Shown: positions 1 through 6,067 of the stretch, piece by piece
How positions within the stretch are numbered: position 1 is the first letter of the stretch
Layout of the letters: each line of letters opens with the position of its first letter
Assembly (NCBI GenBank): GCA_946626265.1
Contig: CAMOUE010000135.1
Span: 1 to 6,120, forward strand
From: an uncultured Eggerthellaceae bacterium
Lineage (GTDB): Bacteria; Actinomycetota; Coriobacteriia; Coriobacteriales; Eggerthellaceae
Length of the DNA: 6,120 nucleotides
Reading direction: 5' to 3'
Translations under genes and position numbers: made by a program
Notes under the pieces: generated by a model
What the model saw: only the letters and a program-made list of their open reading frames with translations
Database searches by the model: none
What the model was told of the DNA's origin: nothing

Positions 1-1127
1 AACGACGTGACCACGCCCGCTCCGCGCGAGAGCGGCGTCGCGACCAGCTTGTCGCCGACCTTTCCCACGCGCACGCGCACGAACTCCTCGTATTTGAGCG
101 ACGACGTGCAGGGACGCGCGAGCGTCGCCTCGATGCGCGCCGCGCTCGGCACGTTGCAACCCAACAGCCGCTCGATGACCGGCTTCACGACCTGATCGAC
201 CACGATGATGCCGCTGACCGGGTAGCCCGGCACGCCGACGATGGCCTTCGGCCCCGCGCAGCCCAGGATGGCTGGCTTGCCGGGTTTCATGGCGATGCCG
301 TGGTACAGCACCTCGCCCACCTGCGCGATGGCGCGCGACGAATAGTCGTCGCGGCCTGCCGACGAGCCGGCGTTCAGCAGCACGACATCGCATTCCGCCG
401 TCGCGCGGGCGACGGCCTCGTACACGAGGTCGGGCTTGTCGGGCACGATCGGATAAGCGATTGGCTCGGCGCCCCACTGGCGCACCATGCCCGAGAAAAT
501 CGTCGAGTTGAACTCCATGACGTCGCCCGGCTTGGGATTCGCGCTCGGCGGGACGACCTCGTCACCTGTTGGGATGATGCCCACTTTCGGGCGCGCGATG
601 ACGGCGACTTGCTGCACGCCGGCAGCCAGCATGGCGCCCATCGCCGCCGGCTCGATGCGCACGTTTGACGTGAGCAGCATCTCGCCTGCACAGATGTCCT
701 CGCCGATTTGGCGAACGTTGCCCCAGGGGGCTACCGACGCGAACAGCGTCACCGGGCACGAGCCGAGGTTCTCGACGCCGTCGCCTTCGGCGTAGACCAG
801 ATCCTCGATCATGACGACCGCGTCGCAGCCTTGCGGCAACGGATCGCCCGTGTCGACGACGATGTAATCATTCGGCGACAACGTGACTGGCGTCGTCGCA
901 GTCGCGCCGAACGTCGTACTGGCTGCCACTGCGATGCCGTCCATGGCGCACGCATGGTAGTGCGGCGCCGATATTGCGGCGTAGAGCGGTTCGGCCGTGA
1001 TGCGCCCCAGGGCTTCGGCGACGGGCACAACCTCGACCTGCGATTTCATGCCGCGTGCTTTCAACTCTGCCAAGAAACCCTCGACCGCCTCTTCGAGTTC
1101 GACGTTGCTCAAGTATTCGAATGCCAT
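1..1127 (-). CDS. moeA: MoeA-type molybdopterin molybdenumtransferase, probable MoeA-PBP fusion, 3' end outside window
   Basis: The protein should insert molybdate or tungstate into (adenylylated) molybdopterin in the cytoplasm, the last step of Mo/W cofactor synthesis. 375 codons are visible from ATG at 1127; the frame is open to the left edge, so the C-terminus is missing. Visible MoeA motifs: MDG (residues 62-64), TGDPLPQGCDAVV (93-105), IGEDI (141-145), PTGDE (186-190), GSSAGRDDY (254-262), MKPGKPA (280-286) and GVPGYPVSG (298-306), so the Asp, Thr and Glu residues known from E. coli MoeA are kept. The start (MAFEYLSNVELEEAVEGFL) and the PTGDEVVPP and LNAGSSAGRDDY blocks are typical, from memory, of the subfamily of about 640 residues with a C-terminal PBP-like domain; that domain is not in view and is inferred. 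GAGGAG (1139-1144) and AAAGGG (1133-1138) precede the ATG. It probably has its own promoter, because a 349-base gap separates it from the upstream moeA. Confidence 0.93.
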   Translation of the reverse strand, partial: MAFEYLSNVELEEAVEGFLAELKARGMKSQVEVVPVAEALGRITAEPLYAAISAPHYHACAMDGIAVAASTTFGATATTPVTLSPNDYIVVDTGDPLPQGCDAVVMIEDLVYAEGDGVENLGSCPVTLFASVAPWGNVRQIGEDICAGEMLLTSNVRIEPAAMGAMLAAGVQQVAVIARPKVGIIPTGDEVVPPSANPKPGDVMEFNSTIFSGMVRQWGAEPIAYPIVPDKPDLVYEAVARATAECDVVLLNAGSSAGRDDYSSRAIAQVGEVLYHGIAMKPGKPAILGCAGPKAIVGVPGYPVSGIIVVDQVVKPVIERLLGCNVPSAARIEATLARPCTSSLKYEEFVRVRVGKVGDKLVATPLSRGAGVVTS

Positions 1128-1253
1128 AACAGCCCTTTCTCCTCACGTTTCCAAAAGGATATCGCACCCACGCCCCGCCGATCTCGAGGAGACGGCTTTG
1201 CCGCCCGATGATCACACCGTCAACCGCATGTATTTCGCGCCAAATTGCTAATT
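1128..1253 (-). promoter_or_regulatory. leader region of the moeA-PBP gene
   Basis: This non-coding stretch lies between the inverted repeat and the moeA-PBP start. It holds the GAGGAG ribosome binding site at 1139-1144, a small palindrome (AAATT-GCT-AATTT, 1242-1254) abutting the inverted repeat, and a TTGACG box (1218-1223, minus strand) with no convincing -10 box at 17 bases. A short CGGC-AAA-GCCG hairpin is also visible. I cannot fit a known riboswitch to it. If transcription starts near 1317 (see the -10 box at 1324-1329), the leader would be roughly 190 bases and would include one inverted-repeat arm. Confidence 0.35.
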
Positions 1254-1409
1254 TACGCCACAAAAATGGATTAGTACGCAGTTTCGAACTCGTTTCGCTC
1301 AATAGAGATTCGCGTGAACAGGCATTATGCTACGACACGCTCATTGACCACACCCAAGGAACGGCCCAGATTAATGCAAAATTGCGTACTAATCCATTTT
1401 TGTGGCGTA
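1254..1409. repeat. 27-bp perfect inverted repeat flanking a 102-base spacer
   Basis: Bases 1254-1280 are the exact reverse complement of bases 1383-1409 (27 of 27), separated by 102 bases (1281-1382). The arm contains CCACAAAAATGGATTAGTAC and is more AT-rich than the surrounding genes. Weaker similarity continues inward (TTT after one mismatch) and outward (a GCGC..AAA stretch after a gap). The element sits entirely in the gap between the two moeA genes. An ATTGC pentamer occurs on both sides (1244-1248 and 1409-1413), but it does not sit symmetrically at the arm ends. Possible identities are an invertible segment, a MITE-like remnant with terminal inverted repeats, or a large RNA stem-loop. 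No recombinase or transposase lies in the window. Confidence 0.9.
1324..1329 (-). promoter_or_regulatory. candidate -10 box facing the moeA-PBP gene
   Basis: The minus strand reads CATAAT, five of six matches to TATAAT, inside the spacer of the inverted repeat. It lies within the odd palindrome GCATTATGC (1322-1330). The -35 position 17 bases upstream reads TGTGGT, a weak match, so this is only a candidate. Because it lies between the inverted-repeat arms, inversion of the segment would turn it away from the gene. Confidence 0.3.
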
Positions 1410-1425
1410 TTGCAGCGCGCAAACG

Positions 1426-1476
1426 AAAAAAGGGCAGAATCAGCCATCCACGCGGAATGAGCGTCAACGCGGTGGA
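1426..1476 (-). terminator. candidate intrinsic terminator after moeA
   Basis: Directly after the moeA stop codon, the minus strand has TCCACCGCG (1476-1468) able to pair with CGCGTGGA (1454-1447), with one bulged base. A run of six T follows at 1431-1426, preceded by a weak GGC...GCC pairing. The T run lies about 15 bases past the stem, further than ideal, so termination may be partial. Confidence 0.45.
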
Positions 1477-2676
1477 TTAGAACAGGAGGGCCCTCACTTG
1501 CGCGCCGGCAGGCAGGCCCTCTTGGTTGCGCGGAATGCAAACGTAGCCGTCTGCGCTGCTCAACTGCGAGATGAGGCCTGATTTCCCGCGCACGGGAACC
1601 GCCCGCCGCACTCCATCGCGCTCTTCGAGTCGCACGGCAACCAGCTCGGTGCGACCGTGATTCGACGGCAGGCCTTCGGTTAGAACCGCATCCATCGCCG
1701 TCGAGCGATCGCAAACCAAAAGTGGACGCACTATCTCGAGGAACATGAAGTACGCAGCCACAGGATGCCCAGGCAAACCAAATGCAGGCTTCCCTTGGAT
1801 ATCGGCGCACATCGTGGGTTTTCCCGGCTTCACGGCAACGCCGTGAAATAGCATCTCTCCCAAAGCGGACAGCACGCGCGCCGTGTTGTCCTTCTGCCCT
1901 GCCGACGAGCCACCGGACACGAGCACCATATCGCACGTCTCGAGCGCCTGCTTCACGATGGTCATCAGCGCCTCGTAGTCGTCAGGCACGATGGGAAACC
2001 GCACGCAAACCGCGCCGCATGCCTCGACGGCCGCGGCCAGCACCGGCGCGTTCACGTCGCGCATCTGCGAGGCGACGGGCGTCGTGTCGACGGGCACGAT
2101 CTCATCACCTGTCGAAATGACGCCGACGCGTGGCTGGGCCAGGACCTCGCAGCTCGAAACGCCCAGACTCGCAAGCGTGCCCACATGATGAGGCAAGAGC
2201 ACGGTATTCGCCGGTATGAGCACATCGCCGGGATTCACGTCGTCGTTCTCGAATACGATGTTCTCGCCAGGCGCCACGGCCCGCGCAACTCCGATGGTCC
2301 CGTCGCCGTATTCCTCGCAATATTCCAGCATGACGACGGCATCGGCGCCGTTCGGCACCTCGCCGCCTGTTGGGATGCGCACGCACGTGCCGGCAGAGCA
2401 TTCCGCATCGGGAGCGGCGCCCATCTCGACTGCGCCGACGAGCGTGAGCAGCGCGGGCAAAGCCTCCGAACAGCCGAACGTATCGGAGGCAACCACCGCA
2501 AAGCCATCGACTGTCGAGCGATCGAACGCGGGAACGCCTTCCTGCGCAACGACGTCATCCGCGATTGCACGACCCACAGCATTTTCGAGCGGCACCTGCT
2601 GTACGTCCCGCTCAAATGCTGCGAACCTTCTCGATACAGCAGCTTTGGCATCTTCCAAAGACACGACTTCGAGCAT
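1477..2676 (-). CDS. moeA: MoeA, molybdopterin molybdenumtransferase
   Basis: This 399-residue protein has the usual length of a stand-alone MoeA (about 400) and should catalyse metal insertion into molybdopterin in the cytoplasm. Motifs in order: STVDGFAV (54-61, usually S-x-MDGYA), IPTGGEVPNGADAVV (101-115), FENDDV (142-147), STGDE (188-192), GGSSAGQKD (255-263), VKPGKPT (282-288), GLPGHPVAA (300-308) and a C-terminal domain IV ending SADGYVCIP...EGLPAG (374-391). The active-site-type Asp, Thr and Glu positions of the family are present. ATG at 2676 is preceded by AAGGGGG (2681-2687) four bases away, which supports this start. It differs clearly from the second MoeA-type gene downstream, so the pair is not a recent duplication. 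Two MoeA paralogues in one genome have been tied to Mo versus W insertion in tungsten-using microbes; whether that applies here is inference from the tup neighbours. Confidence 0.96.
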   Translation of the reverse strand: MLEVVSLEDAKAAVSRRFAAFERDVQQVPLENAVGRAIADDVVAQEGVPAFDRSTVDGFAVVASDTFGCSEALPALLTLVGAVEMGAAPDAECSAGTCVRIPTGGEVPNGADAVVMLEYCEEYGDGTIGVARAVAPGENIVFENDDVNPGDVLIPANTVLLPHHVGTLASLGVSSCEVLAQPRVGVISTGDEIVPVDTTPVASQMRDVNAPVLAAAVEACGAVCVRFPIVPDDYEALMTIVKQALETCDMVLVSGGSSAGQKDNTARVLSALGEMLFHGVAVKPGKPTMCADIQGKPAFGLPGHPVAAYFMFLEIVRPLLVCDRSTAMDAVLTEGLPSNHGRTELVAVRLEERDGVRRAVPVRGKSGLISQLSSADGYVCIPRNQEGLPAGAQVRALLF

Positions 2677-2853
2677 CGAGCCCCCTTACGCCGAATGACC
2701 AGATCGACACTATCCCAAACTCGACTATATGGCCTCATGATACGCCAACTCGAACAAGCCGGCCGAATGATTCTTCCAAATGCGCCGGGGGCGTTTTCGC
2801 GGTTTTGCCTTGCGAATCGACGCAAGCGGGGCTCGACTTGCTCCGCCGGCCGA
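2677..2853 (-). other. 177-base gap between the membrane protein gene and moeA
   Basis: The gap holds the moeA ribosome binding site, a hairpin CTTGCG-TCGATT-CGCAAG not followed by a T run, and a 9-base direct repeat TCATTCGGC on the minus strand (2762-2770 and 2690-2698). A TATAGT box lies around 2725-2730 on the minus strand but lacks a good -35 partner. A promoter for moeA here is plausible but not demonstrated. Confidence 0.4.
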
Positions 2854-3363
2854 TTAGACAAGCGTCATGATCGCGAAGAGGACGGCCAGCACGCAAACGA
2901 GCGCGCGCAGCGGAACCATGAGCTCTTTGCCCAGGCCAACGTCCTTGAGCAGTGACTTCATCCCGACGCAGACGTGCCAGGCCAGAACCGCCGCAACCAC
3001 GACGGTCGCAAGCTTGGGGGCGAACGGCGCAGCCGAAAGCATCGCCGGCGCGCGCATGCTCGCGATGTGCAAGCCGACCGCGCAGGCCAAAAGCGTGCCT
3101 GTTGCCCATTTCAGCGCCAAATGCCGTTTTTTCCGCGTGCTTGGCGGGAACTCCTTGTCGGTCATCTGCTGAAAGCTCGTCACGGCGCACAGCGCAACGT
3201 GCAACCCGACGAAACCGACGCCGATCCAAACGACCCACATCAACGAGCCTGGTAACGATAGCAACGGCGCGAACGACCCCAGCAATCCATGAACCAGGAA
3301 AAAGCATACGATGAGCGCCGAAACCACGCCGTTAGCAGGCCGCATGTTCATGCGCTTGTGCAA
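2854..3363 (-). CDS. small five-helix membrane protein, probable di-heme cytochrome b of SdhC/FrdC type
   Basis: This 169-residue integral membrane protein has hydrophobic segments near residues 12-35, 41-63, 82-102, 117-139 and 149-169. One histidine falls in each of the first four: H25 (LVHGLLGS), H55 (GLHVALCAV), H99 (GLHIAS) and H130 (WHVCVGMKSLLKD). Four membrane histidines and the H-x-x-x-G-x-(K/R)-x-x-x-x-D block resemble the cytochrome b anchors of succinate dehydrogenase and fumarate reductase, where such histidines bind two hemes. Heme binding and quinone reaction are therefore inferred. No flavoprotein or iron-sulfur subunit is adjacent. The TTG start at 3363 is chosen because GGAGG (3370-3374) lies six bases upstream; the ATGs at 3351 and 3345 have no ribosome binding site. 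The longer frame up to 3567 overlaps tupC and is Arg-rich, so it is unlikely to be real. Confidence 0.8.
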   Translation of the reverse strand: MHKRMNMRPANGVVSALIVCFFLVHGLLGSFAPLLSLPGSLMWVVWIGVGFVGLHVALCAVTSFQQMTDKEFPPSTRKKRHLALKWATGTLLACAVGLHIASMRAPAMLSAAPFAPKLATVVVAAVLAWHVCVGMKSLLKDVGLGKELMVPLRALVCVLAVLFAIMTLV

Positions 3364-3369
3364 GAGGGT

Positions 3370-3374
3370 CCTCC
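3370..3374 (-). promoter_or_regulatory. ribosome binding site selecting a TTG start
   Basis: GGAGG on the minus strand is six bases from TTG at 3363, but 18 and 24 bases from the in-frame ATGs at 3351 and 3345. It therefore supports the TTG start of the membrane protein gene. Confidence 0.65.
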
Positions 3375-3420
3375 GTATCCTTCGAATGGGCCTGTGCGGT
3401 AGCCCGCTTCGAGACTCGCC

Positions 3421-3432
3421 GCGTACGTACGC
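3421..3432. promoter_or_regulatory. 12-bp perfect palindrome, possible operator
   Basis: GCGTACGTACGC reads the same on both strands. It lies just downstream of the candidate -10 box, covering the expected transcription start, which is a usual place for a repressor site. No regulator is encoded in the window, so the role is unproven. Confidence 0.35.
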
Positions 3433-3436
3433 CGAG

Positions 3437-3465
3437 ATTGTACCGCAGCGGCCTATACGGCCCAA
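3437..3465 (-). promoter_or_regulatory. candidate sigma-70 promoter for the membrane protein gene
   Basis: On the minus strand TTGGGC (3465-3460) and TACAAT (3442-3437) are separated by exactly 17 bases. The promoter overlaps the last codons of tupC. It would start transcription near 3430, about 67 bases before the TTG start, allowing the membrane gene (and perhaps moeA) to be expressed apart from tupABC. Confidence 0.45.
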
Positions 3466-4250
3466 TACGACAAGAATGCGCGCCCAGCTTCGCTCGTCGG
3501 ATTCGACAGCACATCGCCGGTGGGGCCGAATTCTGCTATGCGCCCTTCGGCGAGCATAACGGCGCAATCGGATATGCGGCGCGCCTGCGACGGCGCGTGC
3601 GTCGCCGTCAGCATCAGGCAGCCGGTCCGTGCGCGGTACGAGGCAAGCGCCTCCTCCACGAGCATCGTGCCGGCGATGTCCATCGAGGCCGTGGGCTCGT
3701 CGAGTAGCAGAACATCGAGGTCCTGCACGAGCATGCGCGCGAGCGCCACACGCTGCGCCTCGCCGCCGGAAAGCCCCGAGCCCCGGTTGTTTGCCATGTC
3801 GGCCATGCCCACGAGCTCGAGCGCGTCGTTCACACGTGCCTTGACGTCGTCGCGCGAAAGCGCCGTCCCCTCAAGCGCCAGCGAGACGTTGCGGAACACC
3901 GAGAACCCGAACACGTAGCTCTTCTGCGGCATGTAGCCGACGACCAGATCGTCGCGCGATTTGCCGCCCACGACGTCGATGCGCCCGGCACTTGCAGCCT
4001 CGACGCCCGACAAAAGCCTGATCAAGGTTGACTTGCCGCTCCCGTTCGGGCCGACGAGCGCGTACGAACGCCCCGACTCGAGCGACAACGACTCGACGTC
4101 GAGCACGGCGCGCTCCCCATAGCGCTTGCAAAGCCCCTCGATCTGGATCGTGAAAGGCTTGCTCGATTCGACGAGACGCCCGCCCGCTTCGACGGGAGGC
4201 CCGCTCGCTTTGGAGAAAGGCCCACTCGCTTCGGTGAAATGCTCGCTCAT
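3453..4250 (-). CDS. tupC: tungstate ABC transporter ATP-binding protein TupC
   Basis: This cytoplasmic ATPase powers the TupB permease. It has 265 residues and all ABC motifs: Walker A GPNGSGKST (67-75), Q-loop YMPQKS (Q109), signature LSGGEAQRVALAR (160-172), Walker B VLLLDEP (180-186) and H-loop ATH (H218). ATG at 4250 overlaps the tupB stop (ATGA), indicating translational coupling. The ABC domain proper starts only around residue 33 (FTIQIEGLCKRYG). Before it lies an unusual N-terminal extension made of four 7-residue repeats (residues 7-34). Without its partners, the sequence alone would not distinguish a tungstate from a molybdate or other oxyanion ATPase; the tungstate call comes from tupA and tupB. 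The gene ends with TAG at 3453. Confidence 0.93.
   Translation of the reverse strand: MSEHFTEASGPFSKASGPPVEAGGRLVESSKPFTIQIEGLCKRYGERAVLDVESLSLESGRSYALVGPNGSGKSTLIRLLSGVEAASAGRIDVVGGKSRDDLVVGYMPQKSYVFGFSVFRNVSLALEGTALSRDDVKARVNDALELVGMADMANNRGSGLSGGEAQRVALARMLVQDLDVLLLDEPTASMDIAGTMLVEEALASYRARTGCLMLTATHAPSQARRISDCAVMLAEGRIAEFGPTGDVLSNPTSEAGRAFLSYWAV
4149..4232 (-). repeat. four imperfect 21-bp tandem repeats at the 5' end of tupC
   Basis: Read on the minus strand, four 21-base units begin GAAGCGAGTGGG, AAAGCGAGCGGG, GAAGCGGGCGGG and GAATCGAGCAAG. They encode EASGPFS, KASGPPV, EAGGRLV and ESSKPFT. The repeat stays in frame and sits between the start codon and the ABC domain, so gain or loss of a unit would not break the gene. 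Confidence 0.85.
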
Positions 4251-4987
4251 TTGCCACCGCCCAACTTGCCGCCGCGCGAAGAGCTCCACGCGCCTTGCGC
4301 CTCGGGCGCGGCAGTGCGCTCCTGCAGCGTGAGCGCCACGGAGTTGACGATGAACGACACGACGAGCAGCACGATGCCGAGCGCCACGGCGTACTCGAAA
4401 TGCCCCATGTTCGTCTCGAGCATGATGGCGGTCGTCATGACGCGCGTCTTGTACTGCACGTTGCCGCCGACGAGCATGACGGCGCCGACCTCGCCGATCG
4501 AGCGCCCGAACGCCACGAACATGATCGAGAGCAGCTGCGAGCGGCATTCGTAGAGCAAGCACAGCAGCTCGCGCCGCCGCGTCAGCCCCATGCCGTGAGC
4601 CGTCTCGTGCACGAGCGGCGCGACGCCCGAAATAGCCGTCGCCGACAGTCCGCACACGATGGGCGTGATGAGGACGACCTGCGCGATGACCATCGCAGGC
4701 AACGTGTAGAGCAACCGCAACGAGCCGAGCGGACCCGACCGCGACAGGATGAAGAACACGATGAGGCCGGCCAGCACCGGCGGCAGGCCCATGAGCGTGT
4801 TGAGTATGCGCATGACGAGCCGTTTCCCGCGGAAACGGTACAGCCCGACGCACACGCCGAGCGGGACGCCTATCGCAGTGGAGATGACCGTCGAGAACAC
4901 GGACATCTGAAGGGTCAGCAATACGATCTGCGATAGCTCGCTGCCCGGCGTGAGCACCAGGCTGAATGCTTGAACCAGTTCGTCCAT
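4247..4987 (-). CDS. tupB: tungstate ABC transporter permease TupB
   Basis: This inner-membrane permease forms the import channel for tungstate. It has 246 residues with hydrophobic segments near 20-50, 57-81, 95-120, 152-175 and 198-220. It carries GLPPVLAGL (67-75), typical of TupB/ModB-like permeases, and an EAA-type loop ETAHGMGLTRRRELL (128-142) followed by GRSIGEVGAVMLVGGN (161-176), where the ATPase docks. ATG at 4987 has no clear ribosome binding site: the 12 bases before it are GCGTTCTCGGTT, and before those is a strong hairpin. An in-frame ATG at 5029 would add 14 Arg-rich residues and begins inside the hairpin arm, so I prefer 4987. The stop overlaps tupC by four bases. The C-terminal tail (about 222-246) is rich in Gly, Ser and Ala. 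Confidence 0.93.
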   Translation of the reverse strand: MDELVQAFSLVLTPGSELSQIVLLTLQMSVFSTVISTAIGVPLGVCVGLYRFRGKRLVMRILNTLMGLPPVLAGLIVFFILSRSGPLGSLRLLYTLPAMVIAQVVLITPIVCGLSATAISGVAPLVHETAHGMGLTRRRELLCLLYECRSQLLSIMFVAFGRSIGEVGAVMLVGGNVQYKTRVMTTAIMLETNMGHFEYAVALGIVLLVVSFIVNSVALTLQERTAAPEAQGAWSSSRGGKLGGGK

Positions 4988-4999
4988 AACCGAGAACGC

Positions 5000-5027
5000 G
5001 CGGCACGGGGCGCGAACCCCGCGCCGC
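5000..5027 (-). other. GC-rich stem-loop between tupA and tupB
   Basis: The minus-strand RNA can form an 11-bp stem (5027-5017 with 5010-5000, one G-U pair) around a 6-base loop. No T run follows, so it is not an intrinsic terminator. It begins 14 bases past the tupA stop and ends 12 bases before the tupB ATG. Such structures after binding-protein genes often protect the upstream mRNA so that more binding protein than permease is made; here it could also limit tupB translation. The function is inferred. Confidence 0.65.
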
Positions 5028-5041
5028 ATCGCGATTTCGCG

Positions 5042-6034
5042 TTATTTCTCGAGCAGGTAGAACAGCGGCTCACCGTACTCGGCAACGCCGTAGTCGGCGA
5101 TGAGCTGCGAAGCCTTGTCGCCGGTCATCCAGGTGATGAAGGCGTTTGCGGCATCGATGTTGGTGTCGGGCCACTTCTCGGGGCTGATGGCGATCATCGA
5201 GTAGGTGTTCTTCATGTCATCAGCCTCGCCCAGCGCGATCTTGAGCGTTTCCTTGGCGTCGTTCGAGAGGAACGTGCCCTTGTCGGTGAGCGTGTAGCCC
5301 AGGCGCTCGGCGGCCTGCGTCAGCGTGGCGCCCATGCCGGCGCCGGCGTTGATGTACCAGTCCTGGCCTTCGGGGGTGATGCCGGCGGCCTCCCAGATCT
5401 GGAGCTCCTTCTTGTTCGTGCCGGAGTCATCGCCGCGCGAGACGAACGGCTGGCCGGAGTCGGCGATGGCCTTGAACGCATCGGCCGCGGTCGTGCAGTT
5501 CGCAACGCCGGCGGGGTCGTCCTCAGGACCGACGATCACGAAGTAGTTGTACATGAACGGGATGCGCTCGACGCCGAAACCGGCATCGATGAACTCTTCC
5601 TCGCTGGCCTTGGCATGCACGAGCAGCGCGTCCGCGTCGCCGGTCTCGCCCTTCTTGATGGCGGCACCGGTGCCGGCAGAGGTGACCTCGAGCGTGTAGC
5701 CCGTGTCTTCCTCGAAGTACGGCTGCAGGTACGGAAGCAGGCCGGAGTCGTTCACCGACGTGGTGGTCGACAGGCGCAGGACCTTGTTCTCGGCTGCGGC
5801 GGCGCTCGAAGCGGCGCTCGCGGCTTCGGACGAAGCGGCGGCCGACGACGCGGCCTCGGAGGACGCGGCCTCGCTCGACGCGGCGGCCGACGACGCGGCT
5901 GCGCTCGAGGCGGAAGCGGCGCTCGAAGCGCTCGAAGCGCTGCCGGACCCGCTCGAGCATGCGACCATGAACAGCGCGAACATCGCTGCGAACACGGTCG
6001 CGAGCAGAACCTTTGACATAGTTGCTTTCTTCAT
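5042..6034 (-). CDS. tupA: tungstate-binding lipoprotein TupA
   Basis: This extracytoplasmic lipoprotein captures tungstate for the TupBC importer. It has 330 residues: a basic start and hydrophobic signal peptide (1-25), a lipobox-type MVAC with lipidated Cys26, and a Ser/Ala/Glu linker (27-81). The binding domain begins RLSTTTSVNDSGLLPYL (87-103). The TTTS motif (90-93), GTGAAIKKGETGDADALLVH (121-140), MYNYFVIVGP (161-170), DPAG (173-176) and SRGDDSGTNKKE (199-210) are family hallmarks of TupA, which separates it from ModA and PstS. ATG at 6034 follows a purine-rich AAGGGAAGGG ribosome binding site; a second ATG at codon 6 lacks a better site. The linker explains why the protein is longer than the usual TupA of about 270-290 residues. 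It is the first gene of tupABC. Confidence 0.96.
   Translation of the reverse strand: MKKATMSKVLLATVFAAMFALFMVACSSGSGSASSASSAASASSAAASSAAASSEAASSEAASSAAASSEAASAASSAAAAENKVLRLSTTTSVNDSGLLPYLQPYFEEDTGYTLEVTSAGTGAAIKKGETGDADALLVHAKASEEEFIDAGFGVERIPFMYNYFVIVGPEDDPAGVANCTTAADAFKAIADSGQPFVSRGDDSGTNKKELQIWEAAGITPEGQDWYINAGAGMGATLTQAAERLGYTLTDKGTFLSNDAKETLKIALGEADDMKNTYSMIAISPEKWPDTNIDAANAFITWMTGDKASQLIADYGVAEYGEPLFYLLEK
5792..5956 (-). repeat. low-complexity Ser/Ala linker-coding repeat in tupA
   Basis: About 55 codons, almost all Ser, Ala or Glu (units like ASSEA and ASSAA), lie between the lipidated Cys and the binding domain. A 20-base stretch, 5835-5854, recurs exactly at 5880-5899, 45 bases away and in frame, which points to growth by internal duplication. 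It likely acts as a flexible spacer through the cell wall. Confidence 0.8.
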
Positions 6035-6067
6035 AGTTTCCCTTCCCTTTTATACCCAAGCGAAACT

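Noticed and set aside
868..1302. Minus-strand frame of 144 codons starting within the inverted repeat
   Set aside because: It overlaps the moeA-PBP start in another frame and lacks a ribosome binding site. It shares the peptide KLRTNPFLWR with a plus-strand frame at 1208-1480 only because the inverted-repeat arms are copies, so this is not evidence of a transposase fragment.
1244..1413. ATTGC direct repeat as a target-site duplication of a mobile element
   Set aside because: The left copy is five bases outside the repeat arm while the right copy overlaps the arm end, so the geometry is not that of a clean insertion. Five bases can match by chance.
1128..1476. Molybdenum/tungsten cofactor (Moco) riboswitch before the moeA-PBP gene
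   Set aside because: Context makes it plausible, but I could not fit a conserved core by eye. A covariance-model search with the Moco RNA motif would settle it.
2845..2855. GCCGGCCGA direct repeats near 2759 and 2846 as regulatory sites
   Set aside because: The motif is a short, self-complementary GC-rich sequence expected often in this composition, and nothing else in the gap supports a role.
3453..5006. A single 517-codon permease-ATPase fusion
   Set aside because: The frame of tupC continues upstream through tupB only as Arg/His/Ala-rich shadow sequence. The true permease is in another frame and joins tupC by an ATGA overlap.
4970..6016. Long plus-strand open frame opposite tupA
   Set aside because: It is antisense to a clearly recognised tupA. 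Its Gly/Arg-rich product, with a terminal run of Gly, Arg and Ala, is the reverse image of the Ser/Ala linker codons. It has no recognisable domain.
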